Below, piece after piece: positions 1-6,000 of a stretch of DNA of 7,471 nucleotides. Within the stretch, counting starts at the first letter, position 1; each line of letters starts with the position of its first letter. The stretch covers positions 1 to 7,471 of the forward strand of contig JAIRTV010000571.1 in the NCBI GenBank assembly GCA_031254675.1. Reading direction: 5' to 3'. Source of the DNA: Planctomycetaceae bacterium (GTDB lineage: Bacteria > Planctomycetota > Planctomycetia > Pirellulales > Thermoguttaceae). Both the position numbers and the translations under genes were made by a program. Under the pieces are notes generated by a model. The model did no database searches and was not told the DNA's origin. It saw only the letters and a list, made by a program, of their open reading frames with translations.

Positions 1-85
1 CGTTTCGATAAAGTATAGCACGATTCCTCAACTGGTCTGGCTGTTTTCGGACATGTAATTAAAAATTCCATTTTTTTATAAGACT

Positions 86-330
86 GTTTCCGATATGGGA
101 ATCGGCTTGAAAACCAAGCTTGACCAAGACCCAAAATCGCTCCGACATGAAGGAGAGACCACGGGAAAAACCATGCGGCGGCGGGTCGGGTTCAAGAGAT
201 GTCGCGACTGTAGGTTCATGTTGCGGCAGCTGGGCGGAGTGACCGGAACTCCGAACCGGTGGAAAGAACGCGACAGGGCAAAAACGGGGCGTCCGTCGCG
301 GGGAATCCAGCGTAACCATTCACGCTACTA
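86..330. ncRNA. GC-rich structured island, candidate non-coding RNA or small repeated element
   Basis: This block is about 60% G+C (hand count over 121-300), while the sequence after 400 is far more AT-rich. It is dense in complementary segments: CCGAT 90-94 with ATCGG 101-105; CTTGA 119-123 with TCAAG 192-196, stacked through a 4x4 internal loop on GACCC 128-132 with GGGTC 183-187; CTCC 140-143 with GGAG 152-155; CGGAGT 235-240 with ACTCCG 248-253; ACCGG 242-246 with CCGGT 256-260; CGCGAC 269-274 with GTCGCG 295-300, extendable by two G-C pairs past a bulged A; AGCGT 309-313 with ACGCT 322-326. Overlapping frames of 83-86 codons are open on both strands, which is expected of GC-rich non-coding DNA. 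I find no RNase P, tmRNA or SRP RNA hallmark. The strand is uncertain; + is slightly favoured by the hairpin and short T run after it. It could instead be a decayed repeat or transferred fragment. Confidence 0.33.
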
Positions 331-347
331 TTTTATGTTCGCCTGAT

Positions 348-400
348 TTTTCTGTGTATGCCGTGTTCAAAAAAATATTGAACACGGAAAACACAGAAAA
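348..400. terminator. Long two-part inverted repeat, possible terminator
   Basis: A perfect 10-bp stem pairs CCGTGTTCAA (361-370) with TTGAACACGG (378-387) around a 7-nt A-rich loop. A second perfect 10-bp stem, TTTTCTGTGT (348-357) with ACACAGAAAA (391-400), lies outside it across a 3x3 internal loop. That is 20 base pairs in 53 nt. On the + strand the structure is followed by GTTTTAT, a short T run, so it could end a transcript from the GC-rich island. The T run is weak for an intrinsic terminator; the palindrome could also be the edge of a small repeated element. Confidence 0.4.
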
Positions 401-600
401 GTTTTATGATCAATCATTCGTTGACATATTTAATTTTTCAAAAAAACGTGAACGGTTACCAATTCCCTACATCAATTTACCTAAATCAACAACCCGTTTG
501 TGAACGCGAGTACTTGCGAAGGCGAGGAAAAATTTTGCTGTTGATTGTAATTCATTTTTTAGGTATGCTTCCACCGGAAAAAAATATTTTCAGGTATTAT

Positions 601-630
601 TTGATTTTCAATCATTGAGATCGTTATAAT
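601..630 (+). promoter_or_regulatory. Candidate sigma70-type promoter for the secreted-protein gene
   Basis: TTGATT (601-606) and a consensus TATAAT (625-630) are separated by 18 nt. Transcription would start near 637, giving a leader of about 155 nt before the start at 792. The perfect -10 box is the strongest argument; AT-rich DNA produces such matches by chance. A second -10-like TATGAT at 698-703 has no good partner upstream. Confidence 0.42.
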
Positions 631-777
631 CTGAACAGAGTAAAGATGTTTTTTAATTTATCTATTTCGCCTATTTTGCTTTTTTGAAAAATTGTGTTAT
701 GATGAGATAGTTAATTTGTATTGTTCGAGAAAAACGTTTTCCAACAGGTATTTACTTGGCAAAAGCGAAAAAGAACG

Positions 778-784
778 AAAGGAA
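778..784 (+). promoter_or_regulatory. Ribosome binding site that sets the start at 792
   Basis: AAAGGAA lies 7 nt before the ATG at 792. The open frame extends upstream to a TTG at 756, but that start has only a weak AGG before it and would put twelve lysine-rich residues in front of the signal peptide. The ATG at 792 is therefore preferred. Confidence 0.7.
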
Positions 785-791
785 TATTTCA

Positions 792-2417
792 ATGAAACGA
801 ATGTTTATTTTTTCCGTTATCATAAGTTTTTTCTTGATGAGTTATTCCGCTGTTGCTGCGCCGGAGGTTGGTACGCCCAACGGTAAATCGTTATATAGTA
901 ATCGACCCAATCGGGTGTTGCGGACATCGCCCGAAAAATTTCCGACTTTGGCGCCCGACAATTCAAGTCCTACATTGTCGAGTCCCGAACCATGGTTGGC
1001 ACCGCCAACATCAGAATTACAATTAGAAAACTCGGATCAACTTGATCAATTATTAGAAAATAAAACTTTTTCAAATAAAACTCAACCGATTTTTCCCGAT
1101 TTTTCATCCACTGTGCCGGTTCTGGATTCGCCAAACCCAACCAATCAACCCCCAAAAATCAATCAACCTCGCGGAATTGTTATTGACGAACCAATTGAAG
1201 TACGTCCCTTGTCAAAAATTGATGTCAACTCAGCATCCACCGGAAAAACCGAAAGAACTGAAGTTTACAAAAAAACAGACGCAACATCCGGTTCGCATTT
1301 TGCTTCGCGGACTACTTTTCCGAATCAACCGATTTTAGCGGGAAACGACCAAAATAAACAAGAAATCCAACTTGACGAATTAAATGCCCGATTGGCAAAA
1401 ATCCAACTCGAAAAACATAATCTCAACGAAACACTTAAACTAATCGACAAAATCCAATCGTCCGCCATCAAAGCCCGAACACTTGTTGATCTTGCGGAAT
1501 ATGTTTCTCGCGACAATAATTACAAAAAGGAAGCCGATCAACTTTATGCTCTGGCTGTTGATGGAATTGACGCCTTAACGAAGGGCGAAGCGATTGTTAT
1601 TAAAATTAAAAGTGATCCAAAAAATGATTGGAGTGGCGATTCGAAAAAGGAATCGGTTTTGTCTTCTTCTTCGGTTACAGATACCAAAACATCCGGTTCC
1701 GGTACGCCTAGTTTTACCGAACCGAAAAAGCCAACAGAATCCGTAACAACATCACCACGAAAACCCACGCTTACACTTCTCGACGAAGACAAACCGGTTG
1801 AGTCGTCAAATTCTCAAGTAGAATCCGCCTCGAAAACAATACCGATACCGAAATTGAACGAATCATCGGCTGAAACACATTCAATTATTAAAACACCGAA
1901 TGTTCCTGATACATCGTCAGTTGCACCCAATGTCCCCAAACCCAAACCGGTTGTTCCGGTTTTGGCTCCTCCCGAAGAGTCGTCAGCACCAACTCCTACA
2001 GCAAAGAAAACGCCGATATTATTGGAAGATGACCCAAAAACAATGCCGTTATTGGAAGAAAACAAAACGAATGTAACCAAAAAAGAAGCAATTTCGTCGC
2101 CGACACCAACAAAACGTCCAATGATGCTTCTGGACGACGAATCGGAAATACCAGACGATGAAAAATCGGCAGAAATTAAAACGCCGCCCTCGGTTCGTAA
2201 ACCGTCTTTGTTACTTCGTGAAGAACCGGACACCAATGTGGAAAGTGAGAAAAATGTTATAGAATCAACCACAAAACCGGAATCTCCCGCAAAGGAAGAA
2301 TCGGAAATAAAATTGAACGAAAAATCGGACACAAAACTTAATTCTCCGCCCGCCGCACCCAAATCACAACGACGAGCAATGCCGGGAAGAAATAAAGTAA
2401 CGTTGGAAGAAAATTAA
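792..2417 (+). CDS. Secreted low-complexity protein with a helical-repeat region and repeated KxPxLLxDD-type motifs
   Basis: This encodes 541 residues; I do not recognise the family. Residues 1-23 form a clear Sec signal peptide (basic MKR, hydrophobic core, then SAVAA before PEV), so the product is exported. Most of the rest is rich in Pro, Ser, Thr, Lys and Glu and probably disordered. About residues 190-268 are different: two amphipathic helical hairpins with the Ala/Leu spacing of TPR-like repeats (for example NARLAKIQLEKHNLNETLKL and ARTLVDLAEYVSR). From residue 323 a short motif of basic residue, Pro, hydrophobic residues, Leu-Leu and acidic residues occurs five times (323-335, 405-416, 416-425, 441-452, 469-480). 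The tail is basic (KSQRRAMPGRNK). There is no membrane anchor beyond the signal peptide and no enzymatic motif. It lies 145 nt before the transporter permease on the same strand and may be co-transcribed. A periplasmic scaffold or envelope role is possible, but that is inference. Confidence 0.85.
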   Translation: MKRMFIFSVIISFFLMSYSAVAAPEVGTPNGKSLYSNRPNRVLRTSPEKFPTLAPDNSSPTLSSPEPWLAPPTSELQLENSDQLDQLLENKTFSNKTQPIFPDFSSTVPVLDSPNPTNQPPKINQPRGIVIDEPIEVRPLSKIDVNSASTGKTERTEVYKKTDATSGSHFASRTTFPNQPILAGNDQNKQEIQLDELNARLAKIQLEKHNLNETLKLIDKIQSSAIKARTLVDLAEYVSRDNNYKKEADQLYALAVDGIDALTKGEAIVIKIKSDPKNDWSGDSKKESVLSSSSVTDTKTSGSGTPSFTEPKKPTESVTTSPRKPTLTLLDEDKPVESSNSQVESASKTIPIPKLNESSAETHSIIKTPNVPDTSSVAPNVPKPKPVVPVLAPPEESSAPTPTAKKTPILLEDDPKTMPLLEENKTNVTKKEAISSPTPTKRPMMLLDDESEIPDDEKSAEIKTPPSVRKPSLLLREEPDTNVESEKNVIESTTKPESPAKEESEIKLNEKSDTKLNSPPAAPKSQRRAMPGRNKVTLEEN

Positions 2418-2439
2418 AGAAACTCAATAATAATGGTTC

Positions 2440-2465
2440 GGCAATATTTCGACAAAATGATTGCC
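2440..2465 (+). terminator. Weak hairpin after the secreted-protein gene
   Basis: GGCAAT (2440-2445) pairs with ATTGCC (2460-2465) around a 14-nt loop. A short TTTT at 2470-2473 follows a few bases later. The stem is short and the loop large, so it is at best an attenuating or weak termination structure between the first gene and the transporter genes. Confidence 0.2.
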
Positions 2466-2490
2466 TGCATTTTGAAGTATGATTTTTTGA

Positions 2491-2519
2491 ACGACAATTT
2501 ATGAAACGTAACATTTAAT
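2491..2519 (+). promoter_or_regulatory. Weak candidate promoter for the permease-ATPase pair
   Basis: ACGACA (2491-2496, four of six matches to TTGACA) and TTTAAT (2514-2519, five of six matches to TATAAT) are 17 nt apart. If used, the pair would be transcribed separately from the secreted-protein gene. AT-rich DNA gives such matches by chance. Confidence 0.22.
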
Positions 2520-2547
2520 CTTATTTTTATTGAACAATTAGAACAGG

Positions 2548-2560
2548 CAAGGAAGCCTTG
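2548..2560 (+). promoter_or_regulatory. Ribosome binding site inside a small hairpin before the permease gene
   Basis: The Shine-Dalgarno sequence AAGGAA (2549-2554) lies 8 nt before the ATG at 2563, which fixes that start. It is embedded in CAAGG-AAG-CCTTG (2548-2560), a perfect 5-bp stem with a 3-nt loop that ends two bases before the ATG. When folded, the stem would hide most of the ribosome binding site. Confidence 0.5.
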
Positions 2561-2562
2561 AA

Positions 2563-4161
2563 ATGTACAAATTATTACTCTGTTGGCGTTATCTTTTAAC
2601 GCGATATATTGCGTTGGCGTCGATTATTAGTGTTACGCTTGGCGTGGCGACAATGATTGTGGTCAACGCGGTGATGCTTGGTTTCACGAATGAAATGCAG
2701 ATTCGGATTCACGGGATTCTCAGCGATGTAACAGTGGAATCAATGGACGCTAATCGTGGATTTCCTGATGCGGCGTGGCATATTGATCGGATTCGGGAAG
2801 TTGCCGGCGAATGGATTGAAGAGATGACGCCAATGATTGCGATTCCTGCCATGTTGACATTTCGAATCGGAATTGAAGGCGAACCGATTAGTGTGCCGAT
2901 TGAATTGATGGGAATCGACGCTGTTACGCAAAGTCGTGTGAGTGAAATCACGAAATATCTTCAACATCCGAACAATCGCCGTGAATTGAGTTTCAAACTT
3001 CGCGAAAACGGTTACGATATTCAAGGAGCCGGAAATAACGGACGCGGTGCGTATCGTCAAAGTATGCGTTACGCCGGTTGGGAATATCGGCGTAACAGTT
3101 TTGCCGAGCGGGAAAAATTTCGTATCCAATATGAAGAAGAACGTATTCGGCTCGAAAATCAGCAGAACGCCGCACGAAATTCCGGATCAAAAAATTCTTC
3201 ACCGGAATCGGAATTACCGTACGATCCCTTTGCGGAAGCTCCCAGTGTTTCGGCAAAAAAGTTCGATCCGGCGAAGGAACAACACACCGGCATCATTATT
3301 GGAATTGGTATTTCGCTTTATAATCGAGTCGATCAAGTGGATTCGGAAACCGGTCAGAAAATGGTAATCGACAGTCTTGCGCTCATTCCCGGTGATGACG
3401 TGATGATTACGTTTCCAACAGCCGGAGTTCCGCTCAAACTCCAAAGTGATAGTTTTACGGTTGTTGATCTTTACGAAAGTAAAATGATGGAATACGATAA
3501 AAGTCTTGTTTTCGTACCGATTGAAAAATTACAGCAACTTCGCGGAATGTTCGATCCGGCAACCGGTAAACCGACTGTTACGCAAATTCTGATTAAAGCG
3601 AAACCGGGTGTCGATATTGATATGATTCGCGATAAAATTCGTACCGTTTTTCCGCAGGAATTGTTCAAAGTCAGTACTTGGCGAGATAAACAGGAAACAT
3701 TACTGGCAGCCGTCTTCAATGAATTGGCAATGCTTAATGTATTATTGTTTTTGATATTTGCGGTTGCCGGTTTTGGAATTTTGGCGATATTTTACATGAT
3801 TGTTATTGAGAAACAAAAAGACATTGGAATTTTGAAATCGCTTGGAGCGAGTAGCGGCGGCATTATGCAGATATTTTTGTGTTATAGTTTATTACTTGGA
3901 GTGGTTGGTTCGGGATTGGGGTTGGTGACCGGATTATTATTTGTTAAATATATTAAAGAGATTGCGGAGGTATTATCTTATATTCTTCGGAGCGATGTTT
4001 TTAGTCCGGAAATTTATTCCTTTTACGAAATCCCAACCATTGTCCAACCGACAACAGTTTTTTGGATTATTTATGGTGCCATATTTATTGCGGTTGCTTC
4101 TGGAGTTCTTCCGGCGATTCGTGCTGCGAGGCTGCATCCGGTTGAATCGTTACGAAGTTGA
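2563..4161 (+). CDS. lolE: LolC/E-type ABC transporter permease (FtsX/MacB-like)
   Basis: This is a 532-residue inner-membrane subunit of a lipoprotein-releasing or MacB-type exporter, working with the ATPase encoded next door. One transmembrane helix lies near the N-terminus (about 17-40). A large extracytoplasmic domain (about 41-385) follows, then three C-terminal helices (about 388-415, 432-461, 497-518) that make up the FtsX domain. The cytoplasmic segment EKQKDIGILKSLGAS (416-430) is the coupling-helix signature of LolC/LolE/MacB permeases, and the end PAIRAARLHPVESLRS is typical of the superfamily. It is about 120 residues longer than E. coli LolC or LolE. The extra length is largely a charged, low-complexity insert at about 150-243 that includes a run rich in Arg and Glu. 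With a single permease gene, a homodimer is expected. The start is supported by AAGGAA 8 nt upstream. The symbol is approximate: LolC, LolE and LolF cannot be told apart here, and the exact substrate is inferred. Confidence 0.86.
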   Translation: MYKLLLCWRYLLTRYIALASIISVTLGVATMIVVNAVMLGFTNEMQIRIHGILSDVTVESMDANRGFPDAAWHIDRIREVAGEWIEEMTPMIAIPAMLTFRIGIEGEPISVPIELMGIDAVTQSRVSEITKYLQHPNNRRELSFKLRENGYDIQGAGNNGRGAYRQSMRYAGWEYRRNSFAEREKFRIQYEEERIRLENQQNAARNSGSKNSSPESELPYDPFAEAPSVSAKKFDPAKEQHTGIIIGIGISLYNRVDQVDSETGQKMVIDSLALIPGDDVMITFPTAGVPLKLQSDSFTVVDLYESKMMEYDKSLVFVPIEKLQQLRGMFDPATGKPTVTQILIKAKPGVDIDMIRDKIRTVFPQELFKVSTWRDKQETLLAAVFNELAMLNVLLFLIFAVAGFGILAIFYMIVIEKQKDIGILKSLGASSGGIMQIFLCYSLLLGVVGSGLGLVTGLLFVKYIKEIAEVLSYILRSDVFSPEIYSFYEIPTIVQPTTVFWIIYGAIFIAVASGVLPAIRAARLHPVESLRS

Positions 4162-4191
4162 AATTCTACTAAAATATATTACAAATACTGA

Positions 4192-4204
4192 ATCCTGAAA
4201 GGAT
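4192..4204 (+). promoter_or_regulatory. Small hairpin containing a Shine-Dalgarno-like sequence before the ATPase gene
   Basis: ATCCT-GAA-AGGAT is a perfect 5-bp stem with a 3-nt loop. It contains AAAGGA (4198-4203), the only Shine-Dalgarno-like sequence in the 67-nt gap between permease and ATPase. That sequence is 25 nt from the ATG at 4229, too far for normal use. No ATG, GTG or TTG lies in frame between the upstream stop (4196-4198) and 4229. Confidence 0.4.
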
Positions 4205-4228
4205 CACTATTTCCGTTCGCCATTACCG

Positions 4229-5836
4229 ATGATCAAAGCCCGACCCACCGCAGATTTTCGTCCGGTCAAGCCGAATCTTGAGCCGCCGGAACCAGCACCG
4301 AAACCGAATATTCGGCTTTCCGGTGTTCTGAGAGCGCCGGATGGTCGTACTTTGCTCAATCCGCCCACAATCGAACTCAACGAATTTTCGAAACAACCTT
4401 CACCGTTACCAACGACAACACCTAAAAAAATGATTCCCTCCGCATTCAAAGAATCTGTTACGCATTCTTCTCGGTCAGCCGTGCCGGTTGAGGAATTGTC
4501 GTTTCGCGAACCATTTTTGTACGAAAGTCTTCCGACTATCGAAAAACCAAAGACAATATTTGATAAGTTTGATGCGAAATTTGACAAGAAATTGTTTTAC
4601 GCTCAAAAAGAACCGATTGAGCCTTTTCGTTCGAAGATTGACCGAATCAACAAATCGCAACCAACAACTCCTCTCTCGGATCATTTTCCGGAAATTCCAC
4701 CGTTACCAAATTGGGAACGAAATTTTGAAGAACAACCCGCTCCCGTTACAACATCTTCTTTATCCGATTCTTTATCCGATTCTTTATCCGAATCTTCTTT
4801 TTCCGACGAAACCAATTTGGAAGAATTTCAATTAAACGAACATTTTGACGATATTGACGTTTTCTTAACCCGAAATAAAATGAAATTGCAATCGGCTGAA
4901 AATACGGATTCCGTACAAGAAAATAATTCCGAATCACGAAAAAATTCTGAAACGAACAAAATTTCCGAAATCAAAACTGATTCCAAAACCAAAAGTAATT
5001 CCGAACAAAAAAGAATTATTTTACCGGTTATGCATTTGGTTTACAGAAATCATGGAACGGTGTTTCATCGCAAACGGTCGGTTTCTGTTCTGAAAAGTTC
5101 TGTTGCGAAAACGAGTGAACATTCTGTTATTCCGTTGGCAACACCGGTTTCTGAATTACTTCGTACAGAAAATCTGACGAAAAGTTATTATAGGAAAAGG
5201 TTAAAAATTCCGGTACTGAAAGGCGTGAATTTATCGGTTCGGTCAGGCGAATTTGTCGCGATTATTGGTCAAAGCGGTTCCGGTAAGAGTACGTTATTGC
5301 ATTTGCTTGGTACGCTGGACAATCCGGAATCGGGTTCGATTTATTTTGAAAATCAACGGATTGACAATTTGCCGGTTGTTCGGCGTGATCATCTCCGCAA
5401 CCGGTCAATTGGTTTTATTTTTCAGTTTTATCATTTGTTACCGGAATTGACAACGCTGGAAAATGTGTTATCGCCGTTGATGATTCGCGAGGGAATTTTT
5501 AGTTATATTTTTCGGCGGGGTTTGTATCTTGAAAAAGCGAAACTGTTACTGGAAAAGGTCGGGTTGTCGCATCGTTTGAAACATAAACCGTGCGAACTTT
5601 CGGGCGGCGAAATGCAGCGTGCGGCAATTGCAAGGGCGTTGATTTCCGAACCGAAAATTCTGTTAGCGGACGAACCAACCGGCAATCTTGATGCCGCATC
5701 GGCAGCAGAAATTATGGAATTGCTCCAACAACTTAATAAAGAACAAAAATTAACTATTGTCATGGTCACGCACGACAATACAATTGCCAACACGGCGGAT
5801 CGGATTGTGCGCATGGTGGACGGAATTATCGTTTAA
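4229..5836 (+). CDS. lolD: LolD-type ABC transporter ATPase with a long disordered N-terminal extension
   Basis: This encodes 535 residues. Residues from about 309 to 535 are a complete nucleotide-binding domain of the LolD/MacB class, which powers the neighbouring permease from the cytoplasmic side. It has Walker A GQSGSGKST (347-355), Q-loop Gln399, signature LSGGEMQR (457-464), Walker B ILLADE (477-482) with catalytic Glu482, the D-loop around GNLD (485-488) and switch His515. That part alone is the usual length of LolD (about 230 residues). Residues 1-308 are not part of the known fold. They are Pro/Ser/Glu/Lys-rich, without signal peptide or membrane helix, and include a Ser-Leu-Ser-Asp repeat at about 177-188. 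The frame is open through all of this, so the extension is probably translated. The start is uncertain: the ATG at 4229 is the first possible one but lacks a nearby ribosome binding site, and the internal ATG codons at 4430 and 5030 also lack a good one. Confidence 0.92.
   Translation: MIKARPTADFRPVKPNLEPPEPAPKPNIRLSGVLRAPDGRTLLNPPTIELNEFSKQPSPLPTTTPKKMIPSAFKESVTHSSRSAVPVEELSFREPFLYESLPTIEKPKTIFDKFDAKFDKKLFYAQKEPIEPFRSKIDRINKSQPTTPLSDHFPEIPPLPNWERNFEEQPAPVTTSSLSDSLSDSLSESSFSDETNLEEFQLNEHFDDIDVFLTRNKMKLQSAENTDSVQENNSESRKNSETNKISEIKTDSKTKSNSEQKRIILPVMHLVYRNHGTVFHRKRSVSVLKSSVAKTSEHSVIPLATPVSELLRTENLTKSYYRKRLKIPVLKGVNLSVRSGEFVAIIGQSGSGKSTLLHLLGTLDNPESGSIYFENQRIDNLPVVRRDHLRNRSIGFIFQFYHLLPELTTLENVLSPLMIREGIFSYIFRRGLYLEKAKLLLEKVGLSHRLKHKPCELSGGEMQRAAIARALISEPKILLADEPTGNLDAASAAEIMELLQQLNKEQKLTIVMVTHDNTIANTADRIVRMVDGIIV
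4757..4792 (+). repeat. Three 12-bp tandem repeats in the ATPase extension
   Basis: TCTTTATCCGAT occurs at 4757-4768 and 4769-4780, and with one change in the last base at 4781-4792. The period is a multiple of three, so it adds Ser-Leu-Ser-Asp units without shifting the frame. Confidence 0.85.
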
Positions 5837-5913
5837 AACCGTAAGTTTCCGTACACAACATAAACGGTACATGAATTTAGCACTAAAATCTTTATTGCAA
5901 CCGAAATATGCCC

Positions 5914-5931
5914 CGTTCGAGACAACGAACG
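5914..5931. other. Short perfect hairpin between convergent genes
   Basis: CGTTCG (5914-5919) pairs with CGAACG (5926-5931) around a 6-nt loop in the 163-nt gap between the convergent ATPase and xerC genes. There is no T run on either strand, so it is not a classical terminator by itself. Confidence 0.35.
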
Positions 5932-5941
5932 AAACAATATG

Positions 5942-6000
5942 AATCGTTTTTACGGTTTCCTATTCTGTACTAATACGTTCTCATTAAAAACGGAACGATT
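5942..6000. terminator. Inverted repeat between convergent genes, possible shared terminator
   Basis: AATCGTTTTTA (5942-5952) is complementary to TAAAAACG plus AACGATT (5985-6000), with one extra G bulged in the right arm. The loop is about 32 nt. On the + strand TTTATTTT follows the right arm, inside the end of xerC. The location between two converging genes fits a shared terminator, but the large loop makes this tentative. Confidence 0.28.

Larger units (their letters stand above)
401..791. other. AT-rich leader without a convincing gene
   Basis: This stretch between the inverted repeat and the first gene is very AT-rich. A 70-codon frame (406-618) has no Shine-Dalgarno sequence before its start and no recognisable family, so I do not call it. 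The only support I find is for promoter elements around 601-630 and the ribosome binding site just before 792. Confidence 0.6.

Noticed and set aside
59..346. Overlapping open frames on both strands (86 codons on -, 83 codons on +) in the GC-rich island
   Set aside because: They cover the same bases in opposite directions, lack good ribosome binding sites and match no family I know. Frames of this size are expected in a GC-rich block, and the dense complementarity points to RNA or a repeat instead.
406..618. 70-codon frame on the + strand in the AT-rich leader
   Set aside because: There is no Shine-Dalgarno sequence, no recognisable domain, and the frame overlaps the candidate promoter.
756..791. 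TTG start for the secreted protein, twelve residues longer
   Set aside because: The ATG at 792 has AAAGGAA at good spacing and begins directly with a normal signal peptide; the longer form would bury it behind a Lys/Arg/Asn-rich segment.
1814..2362. 182-codon frame on the - strand inside the secreted-protein gene
   Set aside because: It is a shadow: serine/glycine-rich translation of the antisense of a proline- and acid-rich gene, with no family resemblance. The + frame has the signal peptide and ribosome binding site.
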